A stretch of 64,000 nt of DNA, taken from assembly GCF_014635665.1 (NCBI RefSeq), contig NZ_BMDG01000003.1, forward strand, positions 186,001 to 250,000, written 5' to 3'. The notes beneath the pieces were generated by a model. That model searched no databases. It was given only the letters and a program-made list of their open reading frames with translations, and had not been told where the DNA came from. Origin of the DNA: Isoptericola cucumis (GTDB lineage Bacteria; Actinomycetota; Actinomycetes; Actinomycetales; Cellulomonadaceae). Positions within the stretch are counted from its first letter, which is position 1, and each line of letters opens with the position of its first letter. Below, one piece after another: positions 35,826-44,392 of the stretch. The translations under genes and the position numbers were made by a program.

Positions 35826-36655
35826 GCGGACAGCGTGTCGCAGCGACCCGGTCGGCGCACGTGCGCCCCGAGCCCGGACGCACCGGGGGCGACGTCCGCC
35901 CGCAGCTCGCCGCGGGTGTCGTAGTCCCCGCCGTCCTGGCGGCGGTAGGGCACGAACGGTCCGGTGGGCAGCGTGAGCAGCCGCTCGCGCAGGGTCTTCG
36001 CCGCCTGCTCGTAGCCCTCGTCGTCGAGCCGGTTCGCGCCGCGGACCGCGACCGGCTCGGCGACCTGCATGCCCGTGTACCAGAAGGTGCCGTGCAGCAG
36101 GGGGAACAGGACCTCGGTGAGGTCGCCGTGCAGCCCGCGGGGCCCCAGCCCGGTGCCGGCGCCCACCGTGACGACCGCGAGCGCCCGGCGTCCGGCCAGT
36201 CCGCCGTCCCCGTACCGGCGGGTGCGCCCGGTCCGCGGGTCGCGGACCCCGTAGGCGTAGCCCTGGACGAAGACCCGGTCGAGCCAGCCCTTCATGATCG
36301 CCGGCACCCCGTGCCACCAGAGCGGGAACTGCAGGACGACGGTGTCCGCCCACGCGAGTTTGTCGTGCTCGGCGCGGACGTCGGCGGCGAGCGTCCCGGA
36401 GCGCAGCGCGCGCTCCGAGGCCGCGGCGACGTCGAGCCGGTCGCCGGCAGGCCGGTCCGCGCTGGCCGGGCCGGCCGGGCCGTCGACGGCGGCGCCGAAG
36501 TCGGCGGCGGTCACCACCGGGTTCCAGCCCATCGCGTACAGGTCGGACTCGACCACCTCGTGCCCGCCCGCCCGCAGCGCACGGACGCCGTCGTCGCGCA
36601 GCCGTCCCGTCAGCGACCGGGGTTCCGGGTGGGCCAGCACCCACAGCACCTTCAT
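35822..36655 (-). CDS. NAD(P)H dehydrogenase (quinone), flavodoxin-like
   Basis: A flavodoxin-fold oxidoreductase of the NQO1/KefF/MdaB group that probably reduces quinones with two electrons. The start MKVLWVLAHPEPRSLTGRL is the FMN/FAD phosphate-loop region. VVLQFPLWWHGVPAIMKGWLD near residue 105 is the hallmark motif, and VTVGAGTG follows. The 277 residues start at ATG 36655, divergent from an AraC/GlxA-type regulator, and overlap the beta-lactamase start by 4 bases. An insert with low complexity lies near residues 58-85. Confidence 0.9.
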   Translation of the reverse strand: MKVLWVLAHPEPRSLTGRLRDDGVRALRAGGHEVVESDLYAMGWNPVVTAADFGAAVDGPAGPASADRPAGDRLDVAAASERALRSGTLAADVRAEHDKLAWADTVVLQFPLWWHGVPAIMKGWLDRVFVQGYAYGVRDPRTGRTRRYGDGGLAGRRALAVVTVGAGTGLGPRGLHGDLTEVLFPLLHGTFWYTGMQVAEPVAVRGANRLDDEGYEQAAKTLRERLLTLPTGPFVPYRRQDGGDYDTRGELRADVAPGASGLGAHVRRPGRCDTLSA

Positions 36656-36781
36656 CGTCGGCTCCTCGTCTCGTCGTGCTCCCGCCGCGGACCTGTCCGC
36701 AGCCGGCCCACGACCCAGGCTGTCGGGCCGGGCGCACCATCGGCCAGTGGCCGGTGGGCCATGATGTGCAAGGATCGAGCC

Positions 36782-37819
36782 ATGACCACGGCTCCGCGAC
36801 GGCACCGTGTCGCCGTCCTCGTGCGCAGCGGCGTGATGCCGCTCGAGCTCGGCGCCGTCCACCAGCTCTTCGGCGTGGCCCGCGACGCGGACGGCCGCCG
36901 CCTGTACGACGTGCGCACCTGCGCGGCGCGGCCGGGCCCGGTGCGCACGGACGCGGACTTCGGCCTGGACGTGCCGCACGGGCTCGCGGCGCTCGCGAGC
37001 GCGGACACGGTCGTCGTGCCGGCCTCGCACGAGCTGGACGAGTCGACCGACGAGGCGACCGACCGGACACCGGACGAGGCCCCGCCCGGCGAGGAACGCC
37101 TGCTGGCCGGCGTGCGGCCGGACGCCCGCATCGCGTCGATCTGCACGGGCGCCTTCGTGCTGGCCCGTGCCGGGCTGCTCGACGGGCGGCGCGCCACCAC
37201 CCACTGGCTGTCCGCGGAGCGGTTCCGGCGTGCGTTCCCGCGCGTGCGGCTCGACCCGGACGTGCTGTTCACGCAGGACGGGCGGATCTTCACCTCCGCG
37301 GGCGAGGCCGCGGGCATCGACCTGTGCCTGCACCTCATCCGCTCCGACCACGGGGCGGCCGTCGCGAACGACGTCGCGCGCCGCACGGTCGTGCCGCCGT
37401 TCCGCGAGGGCGGGCAGGCGCAGTACGTCGACGTCCCCGTGCCCGAGCCGGCCGGGGAGCACACGGGCGCGGCGCGGGCGTGGGCGCTGGAGAACCTGCA
37501 CGAACCGCTGACCCTGGAGCGCCTCGCGCGCCGCGCGGCGATGAGCACGCGGACGTTCACCCGCCGGTTCCGGCAGGAGGTCGGCCTCTCGCCGGGCGCC
37601 TGGCTCGCGCAGCAGCGCCTCGTCCGGGCCCGTGACCTGTTGGAACGCACCGACCTGCCCGTCGACGCGGTCGCCCGTCGCGCGGGGTTCGGGACCGGGG
37701 CGTCGCTGCGCCAGCACTTCGCGCGCACCCTGGGCGTGTCGCCCGCCGGGTACCGCGCGACGTTCGGGCCCGGCACACGACACCAGAAAGTTACGAGGCC
37801 TCACCCGCGAGTTCCTTGA
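36782..37819 (+). CDS. GlxA-type AraC family transcriptional regulator
   Basis: The 345-residue regulator joins an N-terminal DJ-1/PfpI (class I glutamine amidotransferase-like) domain, residues 10-190, with a C-terminal AraC DNA-binding domain, about 235-335. ASICTGAFVLARAGLL in the first domain carries the nucleophile-position Cys. The two helix-turn-helix units are TLERLARRAAMSTRTFTRRF and VARRAGFGTGASLRQHF. An AAGGA lies before ATG 36782. It may control the divergent quinone reductase-bla pair, the downstream ectoine-like operon, or both. Confidence 0.88.
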   Translation: MTTAPRRHRVAVLVRSGVMPLELGAVHQLFGVARDADGRRLYDVRTCAARPGPVRTDADFGLDVPHGLAALASADTVVVPASHELDESTDEATDRTPDEAPPGEERLLAGVRPDARIASICTGAFVLARAGLLDGRRATTHWLSAERFRRAFPRVRLDPDVLFTQDGRIFTSAGEAAGIDLCLHLIRSDHGAAVANDVARRTVVPPFREGGQAQYVDVPVPEPAGEHTGAARAWALENLHEPLTLERLARRAAMSTRTFTRRFRQEVGLSPGAWLAQQRLVRARDLLERTDLPVDAVARRAGFGTGASLRQHFARTLGVSPAGYRATFGPGTRHQKVTRPHPRVP

Positions 37820-37851
37820 CGGGGCCCGGTCCGGGCACCTACATCTTGGAG

Positions 37852-39099
37852 ATGGAGGTCTTCGAGAAGTGGGAATCAGAGATCCGCGGCTACAGCCGGA
37901 CCTACCCCACGGTGTTCGCGTCGGCGTCGAACGCGCGCCAGGTGGACGAGGGCGGGCGTAGCTACATCGACTTCTTCGCGGGGGCCGGGGTGCTCAACTT
38001 CGGGCACAACAACCCGCGCATGAAACGCGCCATGATCGAGTTCCTCGAGGCCGACGGCGTCGCGCACAGCCTCGACATGGCGACCACGACCAAGCGCGAC
38101 TTCATCTCGTCGTTCGTGTCCACCGTGCTCGAGCCCCGCGGCATGACGATGAAGCTGCAGTTCATGGGGCCCACCGGCACCAACGCGGTCGAGGCCGCCC
38201 TGAAGCTCGCGCGGCGGGTCACCGGGCGGCGCGAGGTGGTCGCGTTCACCCACGGCTTCCACGGCATGACCCTCGGGTCGCTCGCTCTCACGGGCAACGA
38301 CGCCTTCCGGAGGGCCGCGGGCGTCCCGCTGGAGCACGTGCACCGCCTCCCGTTCGAGACGGCGCCCGGCGGCGGCCTGCCGTCGCTCGACGCGTACCGC
38401 GCGCAGCTCGAGGACGTCTCGAGCGGGCTGCGCCCGCCCGCCGCCTTCGTCGTCGAGACCATCCAGGCCGAGGGCGGGGTCAACGTCGCCGGTGCCGAGT
38501 GGCTGCAGGCCGTGCAGCAGCTCGCGCACGACGTCGGCGCGCTGTTCGTCATCGACGAGATCCAGGTCGGGTGCGGGCGCACCGGCAGCTACTTCAGCTT
38601 CGACGGCATGGGCCTCGACCCCGACATCGTCTGCCTGGCGAAGGGCATCGGCGGGTACGGCACCCCGCTCGCGATGAACCTCAACCGTCCCGAGCTGGAC
38701 GCGCAGTGGGCGCCCGGCGAGCACACCGGGACGTTCCGGGGCCAGGGGCTGTCGTTCGTCGCCGGGCGCGAGGCGCTGACCTACTTCGCCGACGACACGC
38801 TGATGACCGACGTCCGGGCCAAGGGCGCGCGGATCGAGGCCGCCCTGCGGGGCATCGCCGACGCGCACCCGGGGCGCGGGTTCGAGGCGCGGGGCCGCGG
38901 CATGATCCAGGGCCTCGACGTCGTCGACGGCGCGCTGGCCAAGGCGATCACCCAGGAGTGCTTCGCCCGCGGCCTGCTCATCGGCCCGTGCGGCAGCGGC
39001 GGCCGCGTGCTCAAGGCGATCCCGCCGCTCACGATTCCCGACGCCGACCTGACCGAGGGCCTGGAGATCCTCGCGGAGGCGGTGCGTAGCTCGCTCTAG
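37852..39099 (+). CDS. Diaminobutyrate-2-oxoglutarate transaminase-like (EctB/DoeD family)
   Basis: A PLP-dependent class III aminotransferase close to EctB/DoeD. The N-terminus MEVFEKWESEIRGYSRTYP and segments YIDFFAGAGVLNFGHNNP, QFMGPTGTNAVEAALKLARR and GEHTGTFRGQGLSFV match diaminobutyrate transaminases. The PLP lysine is in LAKGIGGYG near residue 264, and the Asp in VIDEIQVGCGRTG binds the cofactor. I use ATG 37852 by homology, giving 415 residues; the frame opens at a TTG at 37816. No ectA or ectC follows. Instead a DoeA-like hydrolase and a dehydrogenase do, which suggests a catabolic role converting diaminobutyrate to aspartate semialdehyde. Confidence 0.85.
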   Translation: MEVFEKWESEIRGYSRTYPTVFASASNARQVDEGGRSYIDFFAGAGVLNFGHNNPRMKRAMIEFLEADGVAHSLDMATTTKRDFISSFVSTVLEPRGMTMKLQFMGPTGTNAVEAALKLARRVTGRREVVAFTHGFHGMTLGSLALTGNDAFRRAAGVPLEHVHRLPFETAPGGGLPSLDAYRAQLEDVSSGLRPPAAFVVETIQAEGGVNVAGAEWLQAVQQLAHDVGALFVIDEIQVGCGRTGSYFSFDGMGLDPDIVCLAKGIGGYGTPLAMNLNRPELDAQWAPGEHTGTFRGQGLSFVAGREALTYFADDTLMTDVRAKGARIEAALRGIADAHPGRGFEARGRGMIQGLDVVDGALAKAITQECFARGLLIGPCGSGGRVLKAIPPLTIPDADLTEGLEILAEAVRSSL

Positions 39100-39138
39100 C
39101 GACCCCGACCGGGGGCGATCAGCAGAAGGAGGCCGGCC

Positions 39139-40371
39139 ATGCGGCAGCGCGACGACATGACGTTCCCGTTCGAGGAGTACAGCAGGCGTCTGGGCGACCT
39201 GCGCCGCCGCATGGCGGACCGGTTGCTGGACGCGGTGGTCATCACCGACCCCGAGAACCTCATGTACCTGACGGACTACCAGACCACCGGGTACTCGTTC
39301 TTCCAGGCGCTCGTGGTCCCGCTCGAGGACGAGCCGTTCATGATCACGCGCGCGATGGAGGAGTCCAACGTCCACGCCCGCACCTGGGTCGAGCTCACCC
39401 GGCCCTACCCGGACACCGGTGACGCGATCCAGAGCCTCATGCAGTCGCTGCGCGAGTTCGGGCTGCACACCAAGGACGTGGGCTACGAGCGCAACAGCTA
39501 CTACTTCCCGGCCTACCACCAGGACTACATCCACAGCGCGTTCCGTGAGGGGCGGCTGCTGGACTGCTTCGGGATCGTCGAGGAGGGGCGGGTCACCAAG
39601 TCGCCCGCCGAGATCGACATCATGCGCAAGGCCGCCCGCGCGACCGAGGTCGGCATGCAGGCCGGGATCGAGGCGAGCGCCGCGGGCGTGACCGAGAACG
39701 AGATCGCCGCCGAGATCAGTGCCGCCATGTTCCGGGCGGGCGGGGAGTTCCCCGCCGTCATGCCCTACGTGACGTCCGGGCCGCGGTCCATGATCGGCCA
39801 CGCCACGTGGGAGGGCCGCGTCGTGCAGCCCGGGGAGCACGTGTTCCTGGAGGTGGGCGGCTGCTTCCGGCGCTACCACACGGCGATGATGCGCACCATC
39901 GTGCTCGACGACCTGTCCCGCTCGATGATCGTGGCCCAGGAGCGCATGAAGCTGGCGCTCGCCGAGGTCGAGGCCGCCATCCGCCCCGGCCTGACCGTCT
40001 CGGACGCGGACAACATCGTGCGGGGCATCATCACCGACAACGGGGTCCAGGGGCAGCTCATCACCCGCTCCGGCTACTCGATCGGCATCGCCTTCCCGCC
40101 GAGCTGGGACGAGGGCTACATCCTGAGCCTCAACCAGGGGAACCCGGCGATCCTGCGCGAGGGCATGACGTTCCACATCATCCCGTGGATGTGGGGCGTC
40201 GACGGCGACAAGACGGTGGGGATCTCCGACACCATCCACGTCACCGCCGACGGCTGCGAGTCGTTCTTCACCCTGGACCAGGACTTCACGCGCAAGCCGC
40301 AGCACGCGGCCGAGCGCGCGCCCGACGACCTCGAGGACGAGCCCACGCCCATCCGCCCCGAGGTCGCCTGA
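39139..40371 (+). CDS. doeA: M24 family ectoine hydrolase-like protein (DoeA/EutD type)
   Basis: A pita-bread (M24/creatinase) fold protein of 410 residues. The start MTFPFEEYSRRLGDLRRRMA and TDPENLMYLTDYQTTGYSF fit the DoeA/EutD family, which opens the ectoine ring to N-acetyl-diaminobutyrate. The Asp metal ligands of aminopeptidases are absent: LEVGG stands where D-x-G is usual, and YHTAMMRT lacks the second Asp. This is as in creatinase and ectoine hydrolases, which work without metal. A strong AAGGAGG precedes ATG 39139. The neighbours (DABA transaminase, semialdehyde dehydrogenase) support the call; other M24 amidinohydrolase substrates remain possible. Confidence 0.78.
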   Translation: MRQRDDMTFPFEEYSRRLGDLRRRMADRLLDAVVITDPENLMYLTDYQTTGYSFFQALVVPLEDEPFMITRAMEESNVHARTWVELTRPYPDTGDAIQSLMQSLREFGLHTKDVGYERNSYYFPAYHQDYIHSAFREGRLLDCFGIVEEGRVTKSPAEIDIMRKAARATEVGMQAGIEASAAGVTENEIAAEISAAMFRAGGEFPAVMPYVTSGPRSMIGHATWEGRVVQPGEHVFLEVGGCFRRYHTAMMRTIVLDDLSRSMIVAQERMKLALAEVEAAIRPGLTVSDADNIVRGIITDNGVQGQLITRSGYSIGIAFPPSWDEGYILSLNQGNPAILREGMTFHIIPWMWGVDGDKTVGISDTIHVTADGCESFFTLDQDFTRKPQHAAERAPDDLEDEPTPIRPEVA

Positions 40372-40424
40372 CCCCGCGGCACCGACCTGACGACATGACG
40401 ACCTGACGACCCGAGGAGGTGCAC

Positions 40425-41807
40425 GTGCTGACCGTGACCGATCCGAGCACCGGCATGGTGGTCCGCGAGCTGCCCGCCGCGAGCCCCGCCGAGGTGGAGG
40501 CCACCCTGTCCGCCGCGGAACAGGCCCGCGGGCCGTGGGTGGCGCGCGGCGTCGCCGGCAGGGCCGAGGTCCTGCACGCCGTCGCCGCCCACCTGCGCGC
40601 GCACGTCGACGAGCTCGCCCCCCTGATGACGCTGGAGATGGGCAAGCCGGTCAAGGAGGCCCGGGGCGAGGTCGAGAAGGCGGCGTGGTGCGCCGAGCAC
40701 TACGCCGAGCACGCGGCGGCGTACCTGGCCGACGAGGTCATCGCCTCGGACGCGACCCGCAGCTACGTGCAGCACCTGCCGCTCGGCACCGTGCTCGGCA
40801 TCCTGCCGTGGAACGCGCCGTTCTGGCTGGCGCTGCGGTTCGCCGCCCCGGCGCTGATGGCGGGCAACACGTGCGTGCTGAAGCACGACCCGCACGTGCC
40901 GGGCTGCGCGGCGGCGATCGAGGAGGTCTTCGCCCGCGTGCTGGAGCAGGCAGGGGCGCCCGCGGGCGTGTTCGGCAGCCTGCCCATCGAGACGCCGGCG
41001 GTCGCCGACGTCATCCGCGACCGCCGGGTGCAGGCGGTGTCGTTCACGGGGTCGTCGCGCGGCGGCAGCGCCGTCGCGTCCGTCGCCGCGGGGGAGATCA
41101 AGCCCGCCGTCCTGGAGCTCGGCGGCTCGGACCCGTGCATCGTCCTGGCCGACGCGGACCTCGACGCCGCGGCCGACACCATCGCCCTGTCCCGGATCAT
41201 CAACGCCGGGCAGTCCTGCATCGCGGCCAAGCGGATCATCGTCGAGGACGCGGTCTACGAGCCGATGGTCGCGCGCCTCACCGAGCGCCTCGCGGCGCTG
41301 AAGGTGGGCGACCCGAACGACCCGGCGACCGACGTCGGCCCGATCGCCCGCGCCGACCTGCGGGACAACCTGCACCGGCAGGTGACCGAGACGGTGGCCG
41401 CGGGCGCGCGGCTCCTGCTCGGCGGCGAGCTCCCGGAGGGGCCGGGGTTCTTCTACCCGCCGACGCTGCTGGCCGACGTCACCGACGAGATGACGGCCGC
41501 GTGCGAGGAGACGTTCGGCCCGGTGCTCGCGGTGATGCGGGCGGCCGACGCCGACGAGGCGCTCGCGACGGCCAACGGCACCGAGTACGGGCTCGCCGCG
41601 AGCGTCTGGACGACCGCCGAGCGCGGGGAGGCGATGGCCCGGGAGATCGCCGCGGGCCAGGTGTCGGTGAACGGCATCGTGAAGACCGACCCGCGCCTGC
41701 CCTCCGGGGGGATCAAGCGGTCCGGGTACGGGCGCGAGCTGGGCCCGCACGGCATCAAGGAGTTCGTCAACGCCCAGCAGGTCTGGGTCGGCCCCAAGCG
41801 GGGGTGA
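40425..41807 (+). CDS. NAD(P)-dependent semialdehyde dehydrogenase (succinate/aspartate semialdehyde; DoeC-like)
   Basis: An aldehyde dehydrogenase of the succinate-semialdehyde type, 460 residues. Motifs include ILPWNAPFWLALR, the cofactor-binding VSFTGSSRGGS, LELGGSDPCIVL with the general-base Glu, and NAGQSCIAAKR with the catalytic Cys near residue 265. GAGGAGG lies 5 bases before GTG 40425. In ectoine breakdown the matching step, DoeC, oxidises aspartate semialdehyde to aspartate. The gene is last in the operon and ends at a hairpin. Confidence 0.85.
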   Translation: MLTVTDPSTGMVVRELPAASPAEVEATLSAAEQARGPWVARGVAGRAEVLHAVAAHLRAHVDELAPLMTLEMGKPVKEARGEVEKAAWCAEHYAEHAAAYLADEVIASDATRSYVQHLPLGTVLGILPWNAPFWLALRFAAPALMAGNTCVLKHDPHVPGCAAAIEEVFARVLEQAGAPAGVFGSLPIETPAVADVIRDRRVQAVSFTGSSRGGSAVASVAAGEIKPAVLELGGSDPCIVLADADLDAAADTIALSRIINAGQSCIAAKRIIVEDAVYEPMVARLTERLAALKVGDPNDPATDVGPIARADLRDNLHRQVTETVAAGARLLLGGELPEGPGFFYPPTLLADVTDEMTAACEETFGPVLAVMRAADADEALATANGTEYGLAASVWTTAERGEAMAREIAAGQVSVNGIVKTDPRLPSGGIKRSGYGRELGPHGIKEFVNAQQVWVGPKRG

Positions 41808-41810
41808 CGA

Positions 41811-41830
41811 CGGGCGGCGGGTGCCGCCCG
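41811..41830. terminator. Hairpin between the dehydrogenase gene and the LacI gene
   Basis: CGGGCGGC (41811-41818) pairs with GCCGCCCG (41823-41830) around GGGT, in the 30 bases between two converging stop codons. Confidence 0.5.
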
Positions 41831-41837
41831 GCTGCCG

Positions 41838-42836
41838 TCAGCCCCGCGGCGCCGTGGAGGACCGCTCGACGAGGCGCGGGAGCACCACCTCGGGCTCGTG
41901 CACCGTCTCGGGGTCGGTGACCAGCGCGAGCACGTGCTCGACGGCGCGCCGCCCCATGTCGCGGAACGGCTGGCGCACGGTGGTCAGCGGGGGAGCGGCG
42001 TAGGGGGCGAGCGCGATGTCGTCCATCCCGACGACGGACACGTCCTCGGGCACGCGACGCCCGAGCTCGGCCAGGGCCCGGATCACGCCGAACGCCATCT
42101 CGTCGCTGGCGACGAACACCGCGGTGACCTCCGGCATGCGGCCGAGGATGGTCCCGTTGCGGTGCCCGGACGCGGGGGTCCAGTCGCCGTACAGCACGGG
42201 CGGGACGAGGCGGCCGGCGTCCTCGAGGGCGGCGCGCCAGCCGGAGGTGCGGCCCATCGCGTCGTTCCACGTGTCGGGCCCGGCCACGTGCCACACCGTG
42301 TCGTGGCCGAGGCCCAGGAGGTGGTCGGTGGCGACGCGCCCCGCCTCGACCTGGTCGACGGCGACGACCTCCGTCGCGGACGAGCGCATGCCGTCGACGA
42401 CGACGGTCGGCAGGTCGTGGGTGAGGTCGCCGAGAGAGACGTCCTCGCGGACCGGCACCGCGAGGACGAGCCCGTCGACGCCCTGGTCCATGAGCCGCTC
42501 GACGGCGGTGGCGATCGCGTCGAGCGACAGCGACGGGGTGGTCGCCGTCGACACGAAGTAGCCGCTCGCGCGGGCCGCGGTCTGGATGCCGAGCAGGATC
42601 GCGGAGGCGGAGTAGAAGTCGGTCTCGTGCGTGACCACGCCGATGGTGCGGCTGCGGCCGGTGACGAGGGCGCGCGCGAGCCGGTTGCGGCGGTAGCCGG
42701 TCTGCTCGACGGCGGCCCGGACCCTGGCGCGGGTGGCCGCGCCCACGTTCGGGTGGTCGGAGAGCACGCGGGACACGGTCTGCGCGGAGACGCCGGCGAC
42801 GCGCGCCACGTCGCTCATCGACGATGCCCTGGACAC
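41838..42836 (-). CDS. LacI family transcriptional regulator (O-glycan locus)
   Basis: A 332-residue LacI/GalR repressor. The helix-turn-helix SMSDVARVAGVSAQTVSRVL lies near the N-terminus, followed by the hinge helix NRLARALVTGRS. The periplasmic-binding-like sensor domain spans about 65-325. A clear ribosome site (AGGAGGTGACCC) precedes GTG 42836. It is divergent from the sugar-binding protein gene, so the ABC importer-GH35 operon is its likely target. A 15-base palindrome in the shared intergenic region is a candidate operator. Confidence 0.9.
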   Translation of the reverse strand: MSRASSMSDVARVAGVSAQTVSRVLSDHPNVGAATRARVRAAVEQTGYRRNRLARALVTGRSRTIGVVTHETDFYSASAILLGIQTAARASGYFVSTATTPSLSLDAIATAVERLMDQGVDGLVLAVPVREDVSLGDLTHDLPTVVVDGMRSSATEVVAVDQVEAGRVATDHLLGLGHDTVWHVAGPDTWNDAMGRTSGWRAALEDAGRLVPPVLYGDWTPASGHRNGTILGRMPEVTAVFVASDEMAFGVIRALAELGRRVPEDVSVVGMDDIALAPYAAPPLTTVRQPFRDMGRRAVEHVLALVTDPETVHEPEVVLPRLVERSSTAPRG

Positions 42837-42883
42837 GGGTCACCTCCTGGTTCGTCGCCCGGTGCGGCCGGCTCGCCGCGACC

Positions 42884-42898
42884 GTGCATCGGATGCAC
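42884..42898. promoter_or_regulatory. Candidate LacI operator
   Basis: GTGCATCGGATGCAC is a perfect 7-1-7 palindrome between the divergent LacI gene (start 42836) and the sugar-binding protein gene (start 43073). Confidence 0.5.
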
Positions 42899-42979
42899 CT
42901 TACCGCCCGGGATGGTGACGATCACATGATGGTGTGCCACGGATCGCCACGATGGCCGTGGATCTGGCGACCACGGGGC

Positions 42980-43009
42980 TTGTTATGGATATCAACTCGT
43001 GTCTAGAGT
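42980..43009 (+). promoter_or_regulatory. Probable promoter of the sugar ABC importer operon
   Basis: TTGTTA (42980-42985) and TAGAGT (43004-43009) with an 18-base spacer lie in an AT-rich patch about 65 bases before the binding-protein start. Confidence 0.45.
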
Positions 43010-43072
43010 GTGCGCCATCCCCGCGGCGTCGGCGCCGCTCCTCAGCACAGAGTGGTCAGAAGGAGTTCGACA

Positions 43073-44392
43073 ATGAAGCGTTCGACGGTGCGCGTCCCCG
43101 TCCGTGCGACCGGAGCGGCGTGCGTCGCCGCCCTCGCGGCGGTGGGCCTGACCGCCTGCGGGTCCCCGGCCGAGGGAGGTTCGTCCGCCGGTGGCGACGG
43201 CGGTCCCGTCGAGATCGAGGTGTGGACCTGGGCCCAGGGGTACGACAAGGCCGCGGAGGCGTTCAACGCCGCCCACGACGACGTGCAGGTGACGTACACG
43301 GAGATCGAGCCCGGAGCCAAGGGCGGCTACGACAAGATCCGCAACGCCATCAAGGCGGGTAGCGCGCCCTGCCTCGCACAGGTCGGCTACGAGACGATGC
43401 CCAGCTTCGCCTCCGAGGGCAACCTGCTCGACGTCACCGAGTTCGCCGCGGCGGACGCCGACGCCTACGCGCCGGCGGGCTGGTCCGGCGTGACGGTGGG
43501 CGACCGCGTCTACGCCGCGCCGCAGGACCAGGGCCCGATGGTCCTGTTCTACAACAAGGACGTGTTCGCCGAGCACGGCATCGAGGTCCCCACCACCTGG
43601 GACGAGTACCGCGCCGCGGGCGAGAAGCTCAAGGAGGCGGGCGTCGCGCTCACCGGGACCTACGAGGACTTCGACTACACGGGCTTCGCCTGGCAGGCGG
43701 GCGCGCCCTGGTACGCCGTGGCCGACGGGCAGTGGTCGATCACGAACGACTCGCCCGAGAACCAGGAGGTCGCCGCCTACTGGCAGGGGCTCGTCGACGA
43801 CGGCCTCGTCGGCGCCGGCATCTGGAGCGACGAGTGGGCCGCGGGCCTGTCGGACGGCAGCATCGCGACGATCGCGGGAGCCGCCTGGTTCAAGGGCATC
43901 CTCAAGGACTCGGCCGCCGGCGCCGCGGGCCGGTGGGCCGTCGCGCCGTTGCCGACCTGGGAGGCGGGCGAGACCGTGACGGGCAACGTCGGAGGCAGCG
44001 GCACGGCGGTCCTGGCCGGCTGCGAGAACCCCGAGGCCGCGTGGGAGGTCGCGCACTTCATGTCGACGGACCCCACCGCCGTGGACGCCGTCATCGAGGG
44101 CGCGGGCATCCTGCCGGCGTCGGTCGAGGGGCTGAAGTCCGACCTGCTGACGCAGGGCGACGACTACTTCGGCGGGCAGGTCGTGGACGAGGTCGCGATC
44201 GCCGCCTCCGCGGACGTCGCCGAAGGGTGGGTGTGGGGGCCCGGCGTCTCGACGCTCATCGACACCTTCGCGGCCGACATGAAGAAGGCCTACGACCAGC
44301 AGGGCACCGCCACCGTCGCGGACGCCCTGACGAGCTCCCGGACCGCGGCCGTCGACGGTCTGGCCAAGCAGGGCATCACCGTCGGCGAATGA
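43073..44392 (+). CDS. Sugar ABC transporter substrate-binding lipoprotein
   Basis: A family 1 extracellular solute-binding protein, 439 residues, anchored as a lipoprotein. The signal peptide ends in lipobox LTAC with Cys29. The mature protein begins with a Gly/Ser-rich linker and VEIEVWTWAQGYDKAAEAF. The ribosome site AAGGAG precedes ATG 43073. It is followed by two permease genes with 4-base overlaps and then by GH35 and GH101 enzymes. This context points to uptake of a galactosyl-GalNAc disaccharide released outside the cell; that ligand is inference. Confidence 0.9.
   Translation: MKRSTVRVPVRATGAACVAALAAVGLTACGSPAEGGSSAGGDGGPVEIEVWTWAQGYDKAAEAFNAAHDDVQVTYTEIEPGAKGGYDKIRNAIKAGSAPCLAQVGYETMPSFASEGNLLDVTEFAAADADAYAPAGWSGVTVGDRVYAAPQDQGPMVLFYNKDVFAEHGIEVPTTWDEYRAAGEKLKEAGVALTGTYEDFDYTGFAWQAGAPWYAVADGQWSITNDSPENQEVAAYWQGLVDDGLVGAGIWSDEWAAGLSDGSIATIAGAAWFKGILKDSAAGAAGRWAVAPLPTWEAGETVTGNVGGSGTAVLAGCENPEAAWEVAHFMSTDPTAVDAVIEGAGILPASVEGLKSDLLTQGDDYFGGQVVDEVAIAASADVAEGWVWGPGVSTLIDTFAADMKKAYDQQGTATVADALTSSRTAAVDGLAKQGITVGE

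Noticed and set aside
37852-39099. EctB-like gene as part of ectoine biosynthesis
   Set aside because: No ectA, ectC or ectD neighbours; the flanking DoeA- and DoeC-like genes fit degradation better.
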